Below, one piece after another: positions 35,201 through 50,200 of a DNA stretch of 64,000 bases (position 1 is the first letter of the stretch; each line of letters starts with the position of its first letter). The translations under genes and the position numbers were made by a program. Origin of the DNA: Delphinapterus leucas (lineage: Eukaryota > Chordata > Mammalia > Artiodactyla > Monodontidae); contig NW_022098001.1 in the NCBI RefSeq assembly GCF_002288925.2, forward strand, positions 11,250,495 to 11,314,494. Direction: 5' to 3'. The notes under the pieces are model-generated. The model had not been told where the DNA came from. It ran no database searches and saw nothing but the letters and a program-made list of their open reading frames with translations.

Positions 35201-38200
35201 ACAAAGATGTATGAAAAAAAATGAAATGAAACCCACACCCGAGGAACCTCAGACTATCCCTTAAAGGGTCCATGATGTGCGCTCCCATGTGACAAGTGGG
35301 TGGAACTTTCCACGTGCACAGAGCACGAGTTGAAGTAGCTGCAGACCGAGCACAGGGAGAGAACTCCCACGACATGCAGGGGCTGGCCTAAGAGAAGAGA
35401 TCCCACCACAAGGGTCACGGACCCCTTGGCACTCTCTCTGTACCTCATCCCTTCTGCATGACAGAGGCAGAAATTGTTAGCTGTGCGCGATTTCTCAGTT
35501 CATCAACAGCCTTACCTGTGCAGAACAGACTGAATGCCAGGAAACAAGTCAAGAGCTTCAGTGAAGAAAAACAGACCCGGCGATGAAACTCCGGCCACAG
35601 ACACACAGACAAACAAAAAGCCAAGCAAACAGACACAGAACACAAAGGGTCCCACAGTTTGGGGCCACATGGTGTAGGGCCTGCAAATCCTACACTTCAT
35701 TACACCATCAGAGAAAATGAAATTATCCTCAGTAAACACTGTTTTTAAAAGCCAGCACTCAGCCACTATGGAAAACAGTACAGAGGTTCCTCAAAAAAAT
35801 TAAACATAGAATTAAATGTGATCCAGCAATTCCACTTCTGGGTTTATACCCAAAAGAACTGAAAGCAGGGACTTGAACAGTACTTGTATATCCATGTTCG
35901 TAGCAGCATTATTCACAATGGCCAAAAGATGGAAGCAACCCAGGTGCCTACTGACAGATGAATGGATAAACAAAATGTGGTATATACATAATATGGAATT
36001 TTTTTTTTTGCAGAATTTTATTTAAAAAATTTTTTTAATAGATCTTTATTGGAGTATAATTGCTTCACAGTACCGTGTTAGTTTCTGTTGTACAACAAAG
36101 CGAATCAGCCACATGCATACACATGTCTCCATATCCCCTCCCTCTTGAGCCTCCCTCCCATCCTCCCTATCCCACCCCTCTAGGTCATCGCAAAGCACCG
36201 AGCTGATCTCCCTGTGCTATGCGGCTGCTTCCCACTAGCTATCTATTTTACATTCGGTAGTGTATATATGTCGATGCTACTCTCACTTCGTCCCAGCTTC
36301 TCCCTCCCACCCGATGTCCTCAAGTCCATTCTCTATGTCTACCTCTTTATTCCTGTCCTGCAACTAGGTTCATCAGTACCAATTTTCTTTCTTTTTTTTT
36401 TTTTTTAGATTCCATATATATGTGTTAGCATACAGTATTTGTTTTTCTCTTTCTGACTTTCTTCACTCTGTATGACAGTCTCTAGGTCCATCCACCTCAC
36501 TACAAATAACTCAATTTCGTTTCTTTTTATGGCTGAGTAATATTCCATTGTATATATGTGCCACATCTTTTTTATCCATTCATCTGTCGATGGACACATA
36601 GGTTGCTCCCATGTCCTGGCTGTTGTAAATAGAGCTGCAATGAACATTGTGGTGCATGTCTCTTTTTGAATTATGGTTTTCTCAGGGTATATGCCCAGTA
36701 GTGGATCATATGGTAGTTTTATTTTTAGTTTTTTAACCACCATACTCTTTTCCACAGTGGTTGTATCAATTTACATTCCCACCAACAGTGCAGGAGGGTT
36801 CCCTTTTCACCACACCATTTCCAGCATTTATTGTTCCTAGCTTTTCTGATAATGGCCATTCCGACTGGAGTCAGTGATACCTCATTGTAGTTTTGATTTG
36901 CATTTCTCTAATAATTAGTGATGTTGAGCATTTTTCATGTGCCTCTTGACCATCTGTATGTCTTCCTTGGTGAAATGTCTATTTAGGTCTTCCGCCCATT
37001 TTTTAACTGGATTGTTTTTTTTGACATTGAGTTGCATGAGCTGTTTGTATATTTTGGAGATTAATCCTTTGTTGTTTCATTTGCAAATATTTTCTCCCAT
37101 TCTGAGGGTTGTCTTTTTGTCTTGTTTATGGTTTCCTTTGCTGTGCAAAAGCTTTTAAGTTTAATTAAGTCCCATTTGTTTATTTTTGTCTTTATTTCTG
37201 TTATATAATGTGGAATATTATTTAGCCTTAAAAAGGAAGGAAATTCTGACATATGCCACACATGGATCAATCTTGAAGACATTACGGTACGTGAAACAAG
37301 CCAGTCACAGAAGGTCAAATATTTTAAGATTCCACTTATATGAGGCTCCTAGAGTAGGCGAAGTCATAGAGATGGAAGATAGGATGGGGGGTTGTCAGGG
37401 GCTGCAGGGAGAGAGAATCGGTACAGAGTTTCAGTTCGGAGAGATGATAAAGTTCCGCAGCTGTATGGTGGTGATGGTTGTACAACAACATGAATGTACT
37501 TAATGCCACTGAACTGTACCTGTAAAAATGGTTACAATGGTAAATTTTGTTATGTATATTTTAACACAATTTTTTAAAGGGCCAACGTTGTCTTTAAGAA
37601 AGATTTACACACAATAATTAAATTAAAACACATGAAGATTCTCAAAGAGGTTATCACTCAGCTATCTGGCAAAAAGCAATTTAAAAATGCCTCTTCTCCA
37701 AATGGTACTTTACAGCAGAGGTTTAACTGTAGATCTTTGCTTTCCTTACATGCTTCAGTCACAATTCTTCACCTGTTACTTAGTCATTCACACATTTATG
37801 CATTCGATCTGTATTTATTGACTACCTACTATGCCCCCCCACATCTGGTCCAGTCTCCTCCCTAACTGTGATGAGCTATACATGGGCCAGGCTTGGGTGT
37901 AGGTTTATCTGGCAAAGCCTGGAGTGTCCAATAACCCTGAGAGGTCAGATGGCAGGACTGTCAGATGACCAATGAAACAGCTCTTATGAGTGCCAACTCG
38001 CGAAGGAGCTGGAGACCTCACTGAGAAGATGAGAAATAAAAACATGAAAGATTAGTGACCCAGACAGTAAATTATAATGCCAACTGAGTGGCACAGAGAG
38101 TAAGTTTTAGAAAATTTGGACAGGCTACAAAATGTTAAAGCAGAAAGTCGTGTTCCTTCAGTTTAGGGAATCGGGGTCCAGAGAAGCAAAGCAACCTGTC

Positions 38201-41200
38201 CAAGGTCACACGGCCAGTATGAGTGACGCTGCTAAGACCGGCCTTGGCGTCCCCTGGCTCAACCCGTGGCCCCCACCCCAGCTGTTTAGAATGTGATGTC
38301 TCCAGGACTTCCCTAATGGTCCAGTGGCTAAGACTCCACACTCCCAATGCAGGGGGCACGGGTTCGATCCCTGGTTGGGGAACTAAGGTCTCGCATGCCG
38401 CACGGTGCGGCCAAAAAAAAAATGAATGTGATGTCTCAGCCATGGTGCCAGCGTGAGCAATCCTGGAGTCCAGCACGTGGGTCCCACCCACCTCTGATTC
38501 CACCCTGGGGCCCCCGCCTAGACCGCCAGTCCCGGTCTCTGTGTCTCTCCCTTAATAATTTATGCTTTAAGTCGATGACAGCACTTTGCAGAAAAAGAAA
38601 TTATGCCTGGATGAGGAAGAAGAACAAAACCTGGCCAAGAGTGTTTTCTTCAGTAGGATTCTGCCTTGAACTTTCTTTTTTTTCCAGTTTAATGGGATGA
38701 CATCAAATTCCTTTGAAAAATAGATTTCTTATTAGAATTGAAAATAGCCCACATCCATCAACTGCCGATTAAACGCGAATGGCTGTACCCTGCGCTTGAG
38801 GTCTTTAACGCTCTCGAGATCCTCAGATTCCTAATAACAAACTCCAGATTTTAAGCCCCATTTCTCTGCTTCCCGATTCCATGTAACGCTCCAGAGAGAG
38901 GGTAAGCGCTCACTTTCCGTTGCGTGTGCGCATTAGGGCAAAGTGGCTTCCAGAGGGACCTCGGGAGTCGAGGGCTGGGTTTGTAGCAAAGACAATGGAA
39001 AAAGTAATGATGAGGCAGGATGCTGGGAGAAGGGCTGATGAGGACATTGGGTTTTAAAAACAAATTCCATTTTTCTTGGATGAAAAGTAGGGCACCTGGC
39101 TAAAGAGGAAATGGAGCTATCACTGAATACATATGAATGAGCGTTAGGGACTGGGGCTGGGCTGCAGCCTGAGACTGGCCGTCTGTGGGCGGTGGTTACA
39201 ATACTCCCAAATGGTCCCTTGCTCTGCACTCATCCTTCTCTTCTTGGCCTGCCTCCTCCCTTGATAACTGTGCAGTCCATGCCTTGGACTCTCCTCTTAC
39301 TCCAAGTGTCTCTCCAGGCAGGATGTGGAGGGAGGGGCAGAGGGCGAGGGACTCCTAGATGATTGTAAGAGATGCAGAGCTTCAAGCCAAGTCCCCTCCA
39401 CTGATGGCCACATGCCCAGCTCGCGTCCTTCTCCCTCCAAAAGCGACACACAGTGAAGCCTGCAACTCCAATGAGTGTCTGAGTTGAACCAGATCTAATT
39501 ATCCCCCATGTAAGAGATTTGGGTTCACAAAGGAGTCCAATGGTGAGTGCTTTTCTCTGGGTGAAGTCAGCCACTGACACTCTCACCCCTAGAAAGAGGT
39601 GTAAATAGCACAGAAAGGAGTGGCCGGGCTGACCTTTCCCACGTACTGCATGCACGTGGGGTCTAACGGAAAACTGTCCATCTGATTGTTTTCACATTCC
39701 AAACGCTCTCAGTTAAAATTGCCGTCCGATGCTTGAATGTTTCTGGGGTTTGCATCCAGGCAAGGTGTTGGGAATGATTTTTTATGAGAGAGGCTCAGTT
39801 TCAAAATATGGGCTCTGCCACCCTCTGCCACCGTACAAGGTCTAACGCGTATTAGAGTAAGTGTGGGAGTTAACATGTGCTGCAAGCAGACTGTAGCTTG
39901 TGGACTCAATTCTAGAAACCACAAAGCTTTTCAAAAAAGGTACATGGTAAAACTTTTGAAAATCCGGTCCTGTGATGCAGAACGCTGCTGTACTTATCAC
40001 CAGGAAGAAGTGGATAAAGGGACACATAAGAGAATATGTCCCTTAATGGCAGTTCCAGAGGGTTCTGTGAATGACACTGTTGGGAGAATGTGTACAATTC
40101 AGTGTGCATATGTGTGGACTAACTTCGGGAATGCTTTTTGAGAAAACACTTGCATGCCTTAAGAGGGCCATCTTTCTAACAAGATAGAATAATTCAGACG
40201 ATAGTTGCCATTTCTCCAGGATGATAAATCTCAGAGATCCATTTGCTCATTCATTCACTAAATATCGTGTCACACCAGCATGCGCCAAACACTGAGGTGA
40301 TGAGGATTCACGAGTGAGAAGAAGAGAAGAATCTCTGTCCTTGTAGATCTTGCATTCTAGCAGCCTCTCAGGCACAGATCTCTTAAAGAGATCCCACTGG
40401 GGGTCCGTGCTCTAGGTCCCCGGTCAAGCCCTCTGAGGTGCTAGACGACAGTATCTGAGTCACTCAGCACATCCTTAATATCATTCTGCTGACACCATGT
40501 ACCTCTTGAATGCTGCAGGGATGCCCCAGAGTCTTCTATTTTTCCTTCCTTCAAAACAAAGAGGAAAGAGCTGCAACTTCCCCTTTCTTAGCCGCCATCA
40601 AGTGTCTCATCTTGTAGGACTGGAAGAAACCAGCTCCTTTTGCCTCCGACTCTGGACCCAGCCTTTTCTTTCTCAAAGTCCCAAATACTTGTTGCAGGTT
40701 GGGGGCGGGGGGGTGGTAAAAAGAAGGGAGGATGTGCCCTCATTTCAAATAGGTGGGAGCTTCAGCTTGGGCCTCGATTTCACTAAATGAATCTGATGGA
40801 CAGACCCAGTCTACGCGGTCTCTAAAAATTCTCCCCATCACAGGATCAGGTGAGACAAAAGGTAAAAATAAAAGACAGAATACTGTTAGCAAACACAAAT
40901 ACCGAGTACAAGTGCACCTGGTTGAGATTTGCAAGGGGAAGGAAAACCAACAGGGCCATCTGAGGAACAAGCCCTTCTTCAAGGCCCAGCGCAACTTACT
41001 TCTGCAGGTTTTCTGATCTGGATTCAGGGTAAAGCCTTTTAAGCAGCGGCAGGAATAGGAATCATCTGTGTTAACACACTCGTGCTGGCATCCGTGGTCA
41101 GGTGAGGTACAGTAGTCTATCTCTGAAAAGAAAGAAAACTCAGAATGATGAACAAAACTAGAAATCTAGCATAGAAAAGTCAAAGGATTTGCGGTCTTAA

Positions 41201-44200
41201 CTTTTCCTAAACAGATACATTCCCGTGACCGCAAACACTCATGCCATAGAGGGATCTATCAGTGAAGGTATTTCCATGTTTAGGGATACGGCCCCCACAG
41301 GAAGAGAACTTTCTTGACATGTTACAAAATGTTTATGCTTTGTGAAGATGCTTTCCTTGTCTGGGTTCACGTCAGAGCCACTAAAATGAAAGTGTGTGAC
41401 TGGGTGTTGTTCGTTGTGTCGCAGGCCGGGAAGAGAGAGCTTGGCTGAATATGTTACTGAACTTACGCAATTAAAATAATGAAATCTTCCCAAAGTCAAA
41501 CTTTAAACCACTTAACTGAGTGAAACACTGAGCCAAATTGGATAAAAATGATATCCTGGGGAAAAGAAGGCCTGGGAGTGAAAGGCGTATTTTGAGGGCA
41601 AAACACCTCCCCTGTTGACGTCATTGGCCTCATCTACACTTAAATCATCTCAAGGCTTCACAGTCAGGGAATGTGATCTCTAGGTACACATTAATTTAAA
41701 CCAAAATATTCAGAAACAAAGGTCACATGGAATTTTTAATAGTGAAATTTTACTTGTATAAGTATTTTTTAGATATGGATTAGGACTGTTCTACTGACAG
41801 GTGTGTACCAAGTATTTTGCTATAGTGGAACTTGGTGCATTGTCTAAAATGGCTTGAAATAAGTGGCCACTGATGGGGTCTTAAAAGGTGTCTTTTTGTT
41901 TTAATGAGGATTTTTATCATTTTAAGGAATATATGAACTACATATATCATTTTCCTAATGAAGCATTTGGTATAAATGAGTTTTCCCAGCCTGTACCAAA
42001 GGAAACGAAACGAGTAAGAGAAAGGCGTACAATATTCTCAAATGAAAAAATATTGAGAAAGTGCCAATTCTTCCGAATTTAAAGTCATGGAAAACTTTAA
42101 ACATATATAAACAAATGAACTGACTAGTATAATAAATCCACGTGCATATCACTCGGCTTCAACAGAATCAATCTACAGCTGACCTTGTTTCCTGTATACT
42201 CCCATCCCCCATGCTAAGATGCCATATTACTTGAAAGCAAACCCCAGATGTTATATCATTTTGTCTATAAATATTTCATAATGTGTCCTTAAAGGACTGG
42301 AACTCTTTAAAAAATATAACTGCAATACCACAATCACATATAAAGGTATTTAAAAAGACTTTTTATTTGGAAATGATTTTAAACTTACAAAAGTTGCAAA
42401 CATAAAAATACAAGTAGATAGGTACAAGAAGCACATATATACACTCTATCCAGATTTATCTATTGTTAACATTTTATCCCATTTGCTTTACCATTTGCTT
42501 ATCTCTCTGAATTATTTGAGGGTAAGTTACATATATCACCATCCTTTTTCCTTAAACACAGTGTGTGCTTCCTAAGAGGAGGGATATTCTCTTATATAAC
42601 CACAGTGTAGCCATACTTCATAAATTTACATTTATACAAGACTTTTACTTAATCTACCATCCTTATTCTAGTCTTCTAAGTTGATCTAATAATGTTCTTT
42701 GTAGCATTTTTCATCCTCCAGTATAGAACTCAATAGAGGGTCAGAGATTATATTTAATATTCACGTATGCTTAGCTTCCTTTAATCTGGAACCATGCTGT
42801 CTAATGTGGCCATTTAAATTAAAGTGGAATGGAAACAACCTAAATGTCCATCAACAGGTGAATGGATAAAGAAGGTGTGATGTGTGTGTGTGTGTGTATA
42901 TATATGTACACACACAGTATGAAATGTTACTCAGCCATAAAAAAGAATGAAATAATGGAATTTGCAGCAACATGCATGAATCTAGAGATGATCATACTAA
43001 GCGAAGTAAGTCAGAAAGAGAGACACAAATACCGTATGATGTCACTTACATGTGGAATCTAAAACATGACACAAATGAACCTATCTATGAAACAGAAACA
43101 GACTCACAGACATACAGAACAGACTTGTGGTTGCCAAGGGGGAGGGGAGGTGGGGAGGGAAGGAGTGGGAGTTTGGGATTAGCAGATGCAAACTAGTATA
43201 TAGAGGATGGAAAACAACAATGTCCTATGTCATAGCACAGGGAACCATATTCAATATCCTGTGATAAACCACAATGGAAAAGAATATGAAAAAGAACATG
43301 TTATATATATGTATAACTGAATCACTACAGCAGAAATTAAACACAATATTGTAAATCGACTATACGGCAATAAAATTTTTAAAAAAATTAAAATAGATCA
43401 AAATTAAATAAAATTTAAAATGCAGTTCCTCAGTTGCACTGGCCACACCTTAAGGCTCAGTAGCCACAGTAGCTCCTGACTGCTATATTGTACGGTGCAG
43501 ATACAGAGCATTTTCACTATCACAGAGTGTTCTATCCAGTAGCAACAGTCTAGAAACACTTCCACAGCCTTTGTGTTTTATGACATTAACATTTTAAAAT
43601 AAAGCAGTCTCCCCGCTCATTTTTAGTTTTATTGACGTACAAATGACAAAAAACAAACTGCACATATTTAAGATGGACATTTGATGTTCTGACATACATA
43701 TGTGTCCACAAAACTATCACCACAACCGAGGTAATGAACTTACGCATTTCCCTCAGATGTTTCCTCAAGACACTTTCTAATTCATTCTTTCCTACTACTC
43801 CCTCTGCCCCCAAATAATCGTTAATCTCCTGTCAAGATAAATTAGTTTGCATTTTCTAGAATTTCACATAGATGGAATCATACAGTTGTGTTCTTTTTGG
43901 TCTGGCTTCTTTCATTCCTCATAATTATTTTGAGATTCATCCATGTTCATGTGTATGTCAACAGTTTGTTCTTTTTTTACTGTAGAGTAGTATTTCATTA
44001 TATGGATATACCACAATTTATTTGTCTATTCACCTGCTGGAGGGATTTGAGTTGTTTCCAGTTTGAGGCTATCACAAATAAAGCAGCTATGAACATTCAT
44101 GAACAAGTCTTGGTGTAGACATATGCTTTCTTTCTTTTTTTAAAAAAAAATATTTATTTATTTATTTGGCTGCATCTGGTCTTAGTTGCGGCATGCAGGA

Positions 44201-47200
44201 TCTTCGTTGCTGCATGTGGGATCTTCGTTAGGGCATGTAGAATCTTTAGTTGCAGCGTGCGAACTCTTACTTGCGGCATGTGGGATCCAGTTCCCTGACC
44301 AGGGATCGAACCCAGGACCCCCGCATTGGGAGCGTGGAGTCTTAGCCACTGGACCACCAGGGAAGTCCCATAGACATATGCTTTCATTTTGAGTAAACAT
44401 TTAGGAGTAGAATGGCTGGGTTGTATGGTAGATGTATTAATTTCTTAAACGTTCCTACCAGCAGTTTATGAGAGTTCCAGTTGCTCCACATCCTTACCAA
44501 CACTTGGTCATTTTAGCCCTTCTGGTAAGTACATAGTGGTTATTTCATTGTGGTTTTATTTTACATTTCCCTCATGACTAATGCTGTTGGATATACTTTC
44601 ATATGCTTATTTTCCATTTCTATATTTTCTTTAATGGAGTGTCTGGTCAAATCTTTTGCCCATTTTTATTAGGTTGTTTGTCTCCTCACTAAGTTTGAAG
44701 AGTTCTTTATATGTTCTAAATACAAACCCTTTGTTGGATATACATTTTGCAAATATTTTTTCCCAGTCTGTGGCTTGCTTCTTCATTTTAGTAATAGTAC
44801 CTTTTTTTTTTTTTTTTTTTTTTGCGGTACGTGGGCCTCTCACTGCTGTGGCCTCTCCCGTTGCGCAGCACAGGCTCCGGACGCGCAGGCTCAGCGGCCA
44901 TGGTTCACGGGCCCAGCCGCTCCGCGGCATGTGGGATCTTCCCCGACCGGGGCACGAACCTGTGTCCCCTGCATCGGCAGGCGGACTCTCAACCACTGCG
45001 CCACCAGGGAAGCCCCTAATAGTGCCTTTTGAAGAACAAAAGTTTTAATTTTGATGAAGTTCAATTTATTCATTTTTAATTTTTACAGTTTGTGCTTTCT
45101 GTGTCCTCTTTTAAGGCATCTTTGCCAAACGCAGGGTCACTAAGATCTTTTCCTATGTTTCCTTCCATAATTTTTATAGTTTTCAATCTTACATTTAAGT
45201 TTAAAACTGATTTCAAGTTAATTTTTGTACGTAGTGTGAGGTAAGGGTCAAGTTCCTTTTTTTTTCTTTTGCACATGGCAATCCAATTGTTCAGCACCAT
45301 TAGTTGAAGACATTATCCTTTCCCCCATGAATTGCCTTAGTACCTTTGTTGAAAATACTTTCACCATATATGTGTGGGTCTATCTCTGGACTCTGTTCTG
45401 TTCCATTGATCTATACTCCATCTTTACACCAATACCACACTGTCTTGATTACTGTTGCTTTATAATTGGTATTAAAAATCAGGTGGTTTAAGTCCTTTGA
45501 CATTGTGTATCTTTTTCAAAAAGGGCTATTTTAGTCCTTTTCATTTCTACATATGTTTTAGAATTAGCTTGTCAATTTCTACAAAAAAAGCATGCTAAGA
45601 TTATGATAGATAATACTGTGATCTATATAGATTAATTTGGAAAGGACAGACATCTTAACAGTATTGAGTCTTCTGATCCATGAATATATCTATTTAGTTA
45701 AGTCTTCTTTAATTTCCCTTAGCAATGTTTTGTAGCTTTCACTGTAAAGGGTTTCACATCTTTTGTTAAATTTACCCCTAGGTGGTACATATATTTGATG
45801 CTATTATAAATAGCATTTTAAAATGTAAATTTGTGATTTTCCATTGAAAGTATATAAAAAGGTACTTCCTTCATGGTGCAGTGGTTAAGAACCCGCCTGG
45901 CAATGTTATACAGCAGAAACTAACACAACAATGTAAAGCAATTATACTCCAATAACGATGTTTAAAAAAAAAAAAGAATCCGCCTGCTAATGCAGGGGAC
46001 ATGGGTTCAATCCCTGGTCCGGGAAGATCTCACATGCTGTGGAACAACTAAGCCCGTGTGCCACAACTACTGAGCCTGCTCTCTAGAGCCCGCGAGCCAC
46101 AACTACTGAGCCCGCGTGCCACACTACTGAAGCCCGCGTGCCTAGAGCCCATGCACTGCAACTACTGAGCCAGCGTGCTGCAACTACTGAAGCCCGCACA
46201 CCTAGAACCCACGCTCCACAACAGGAGAAGCCACTGCAATGAGAAGTCCATGCACTGCAACAGATTAGCCCCCACTCGCTGCCACTAGAGAAAGCCCGTG
46301 CATAGCAACGAAGACTCAAAGCAGCCAAAACAAAACATAAAACAAATGAATGGCAAAGAAAAAAAGAGGGAAGGAGGACATACAGAGTAAAAGAGACTCA
46401 GTTTAAAAAAAAAAGAAAGTAAATAAAACATAATTGATTTTTGTATATTGACCTCGTACCCTGCATCCTTGGTAAACTCACTAATAGTTCTAGAGCTTTT
46501 CTGTAAATTCCGTTGGAGATGTTGTCTGTTAATAAAGACAGGTTTTGTTTGTTTGTTTTACTTAATCATTTTTTCGTATAGAGTTTTCCATTTTTAATAT
46601 TTAGCAAATTTTCCATTTTTAATATTTAACAAATTTTTCCATTTTTAATATTTAACAAATTTTTAATTTTCCATTTTTAATATTTAACAAATTTTTCCAT
46701 TTTTAATATTTAAACAAAAAATATTTTATAAACAAACCCAGCACAGGGCCAACAAAAAGGAATAAAAGCAAGAAAAACAAAAAGCCTAGGGTTGCCCCTT
46801 ACTGGGTATCAGGGTCAGGCGTGCTCCCTTTCTTTTTTTTTTTTTTTTTTTTGGTACGCGGGCCTCTCACTGCTGTGGCCTCTCCCGTTGCAGAGCACAG
46901 GCTCTGGACGCGCAGGCTCAGCGGCCATGGCTCACGGGCCCAGCCGCTCCGCGGCATGTGGGATCTTCCCGGACCGGGGCACGAACCCGTGTCCCCTGCA
47001 TCGGCAGGTGGACTCTCAACCACTGCGCCACCAGGGAAGCCCCTGCTCCCTTTTTTAAAGGAAGTGGGGCTTTTTGCCCTTGGACATCAGCATAGGTCCC
47101 TGTTCCTAAGCACCAGAATTGGATATGAACAGAGAAACCAGCCCTGAAATGTTTTACTTAATCATTTTGATTTTACATTTGTATTTGTTTTCTCTTATGC

Positions 47201-50200
47201 TGAAAGTATAGGTACAAAGTGACATTAACATTATATATATTTATTGTATCATATATTTATATGTGTATATGTATAATTTCAAAATAAGAAAACAATTCTA
47301 TTATTAATGCTAATACTACTGGAAACAGTTAAAGCTCTTTTGTTTTTCGGATATATGCCACTTGGAATGTAAAGTCAACATATTCCCCGCCTGTCACTTA
47401 AAATAATTCTCTGGGTGATTATGCTAACAACCTCATATACAGTTAGGCTCATTTGCTTCAATTTGTTCTGCAGACAATTCTCCAACACCAACTGGGAGCC
47501 CTGTAATTTAATTCAATTCTGACACTAACTACCCAGAGTTAACATCCAGTCTCACAAGGTAAAGTGTAAGGTCCCCAGTAAGACCGCCCTTACTTCAGAT
47601 ACCAGCCTCCAGTGGGGTCCCCAGGCCACCTTCACTTCTGCACAGCCACCTACAATTTTGGGGTCTCCCACAACTCACTCCTTTCAATAATTTATTAGAA
47701 TCACTCACAGAACACAGGAGAGTGCTATATTTACAATGACCTAATAAAGATGCTTTTAACTCTTCCTTTCCAATCTAGGTTTCATTTCTGACTTTCTTTT
47801 TTTCTTCCTTATTACAACGGCCAGAACCTTACAGTCCATGCTAAATAGAAGTGGTGAGAGTGGGTATCCTGTTTTGTTCCTCATCTTATAAGGAAAGCAT
47901 TCAATCTTTCATCATTAAGTATGATGTTAGCTGATAGTTTTTTCATTGATGCACTTTATCAGGTTGAGGCAGTTCTCTTCATTCCTAGGCTGCTGAGAGA
48001 CTTTTTTTTTTTTTTAATAGTAAATGAATGTCAGGTCTTGTCCAGTGCTCTTTTTGTATCTATTGACTTGGATCATATAGTTTCCGCTTTTTAGTATGTT
48101 AATGTTTTAAATTTCATTTGAATGTTAAATCATCCTTGAATTCCTGGGATAAATCCCACTTGTTCATGAGGTATTATCCTTTTTATATATTGTGGAATTT
48201 TATTGCTAAAAATAATTAAAGATCTTTTGCATGTATTTCATGAGGGATATTTGTGTGGTTTTCTCTTTTTTTTTGGCTGCACCATGCTGCATGCTGGATC
48301 TTAGTTCCCTGACCAGGGATCGAACCGGTGCCCCCTGCAATGGAAGCACGGAGTCTTAACCACTGGACCACCAGGGAAGTCCCTGGTTTTCTTTTCTTGT
48401 AATGCCTTTTTCTGGATTTGGTATTTGGATAATGCTGGCCTTATAGAATAAGTTGAAAAATGCTCCTTCCTCTACTGTTTTCTGGAAGAATTTGTATAAA
48501 ATTGGTATTTGTTCTTCCTCAAATGGTAGAATTTGGCAGAATTTACCAGTTAAGCCAACTAGCCCTGGAGATGTCTTCGTGGGAAGGTTTACAAGTACAA
48601 GTTCAATTTCTTTTAATAGATAGAGGCCTATTCAGATTATCTATTTCTTCTTGAGTTAATTTTAGGAGTTTGTGAATCCAACAACACATAGAAAACATCA
48701 TACACCATGACCAAGTTGGCTTCATCTCAGGATCACAAGGATGTTTCAACATATGCAAATCAATCAGTGTGATACACCACATCCACAAAAGAAGACAAAA
48801 ACCACATGATATCTCAACAGATGCAGAAAAAGCATTTGATAAAATTCAATATCCATTCATGATAAAAACTCTTACCAAAGTGGGTATAGAGGGAACATAT
48901 CTCAACAGAATAAAAGCTATTTATGACTAACCCACAGTCAACATAATACTCAACAGTGACAAGCTGAAAGCCTTCCTGCTAAAATCTGGAACATGATAAG
49001 GATGCTCATTCTCATCACTTCTATTTAACATAGTACTGGAAGTCCTAGCCACAGCAATCATATAAGAAAAAGAAATAAAAGGTATCCAAATTGGAAGGGA
49101 AGAGGTAAAATTCTCATTATATGCAGATGACATGATACTATATACAGAAAACCCTAAAAATTCCACACAAAAGCTACTAAAACTGATAAACAAATTCAGC
49201 AAGGTAGTAGGATACAAGATTAACATACAGAAATCGGTTGCATTTCTTTACACTAACAATGACATATCAGAAAGTGAAAGTAAAGAACAATCCCTTGGGG
49301 ACTTCCCTGGTGGTGCAGTGGATAAGACTCCATGCTCCCAATGCAGGGGGCCCGGGTTCGATCTCTGGTCAGGGAACTAGATCCAACATGCATGCCACAA
49401 CTAAGGAGTCAGCGAGCCGCAACTATAGAGCCCATATGCTGCAACTAAGGAGCTGGCAAGCCGCAACTAAGGAGCCCACGAGCCACAACTAAGGAGCCCG
49501 CCTGGTGCAACCAAATAAATAAATAAATATTTAAAAAAAGAAAGAAACAATCCCTTTTAAAATTACATCAAAAAAGATAAAATACTTAGAATAAACCTGA
49601 CCAAGGAGGTGAAAGATTTATAGGCTGAGAACTATAAAACATTGATAAAGGAAACTGAAGATGATTTTAAAAAATGGGGACTTCCCTGGCGGTCCAGTGG
49701 TTAAGACTTTGTGCTCCCAATGCAGGGGGCATGGGTTTGATACCTGGTCGGGGAACTAAGATCCCATATGCCACACAGTGTGGCCAATAAATAAATAAAT
49801 AAATAAATAAATAAAGGGAAAGTATCCCATGCTCTTGGATTAGAAAAATTAGTATTGTTAAAATGGCCATACTTGCCAAAGCAATCTACATGTTTAATGT
49901 GATCCCTATCAAACTACCCATGACATTTTTCACAGAACTAGAACAAATAATCCTAAAATTTATATACAACCGTAAAAGACCCAGAATTGCCACAGCAATA
50001 CCGAGGGAAAAGAACAAAGCAAGAGGCATAACCCTCCCAGGCTTCAGGCAGTACTATAAAGCTAGAGTAATCAAAAGAGCATGCTATAAAAAGAAATGAA
50101 ATTGAGTTATTTGTAGTGAGGTGGATGGACCTAGAGTCTGCCATACAGAGTGAAGTAAGTCAGAAAGAGAAAAACAAATACCGTATGCTAACGCATATAT

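Larger units (their letters stand above)
43600..45840 (-). mobile_element. Long older L1, antisense, broken by two SINEs
   Basis: Antisense ORF2/3' text runs through AAGATTTATCCATG-type phrases: TAGATGGAATCATACAGTTG, GGATATACCACAATTTATTT, AGTTTGAAGAGTTCTTTATA and TTCCATTGATCTATACTCC. It is the host for the SINEs at 44131-44370 and 44806-45016, across which it reads continuously. Confidence 0.83.

Noticed and set aside
39230..39655. 141-codon minus-strand open frame on the MATN2 strand
   Set aside because: No match to matrilin, and the flanking EGF exons join in phase without it.
44891..45016. SINE heads as CTCF sites
   Set aside because: The antisense head GCGCCACCAGGGAAGCC is close to the CTCF core but has mismatches at the most informative GG positions, so binding is unlikely without further mutation.
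49020..49260. An active reverse transcriptase
   Set aside because: L1 ORF2 fragments here are broken by stops, frameshifts and nested insertions; none could be functional.
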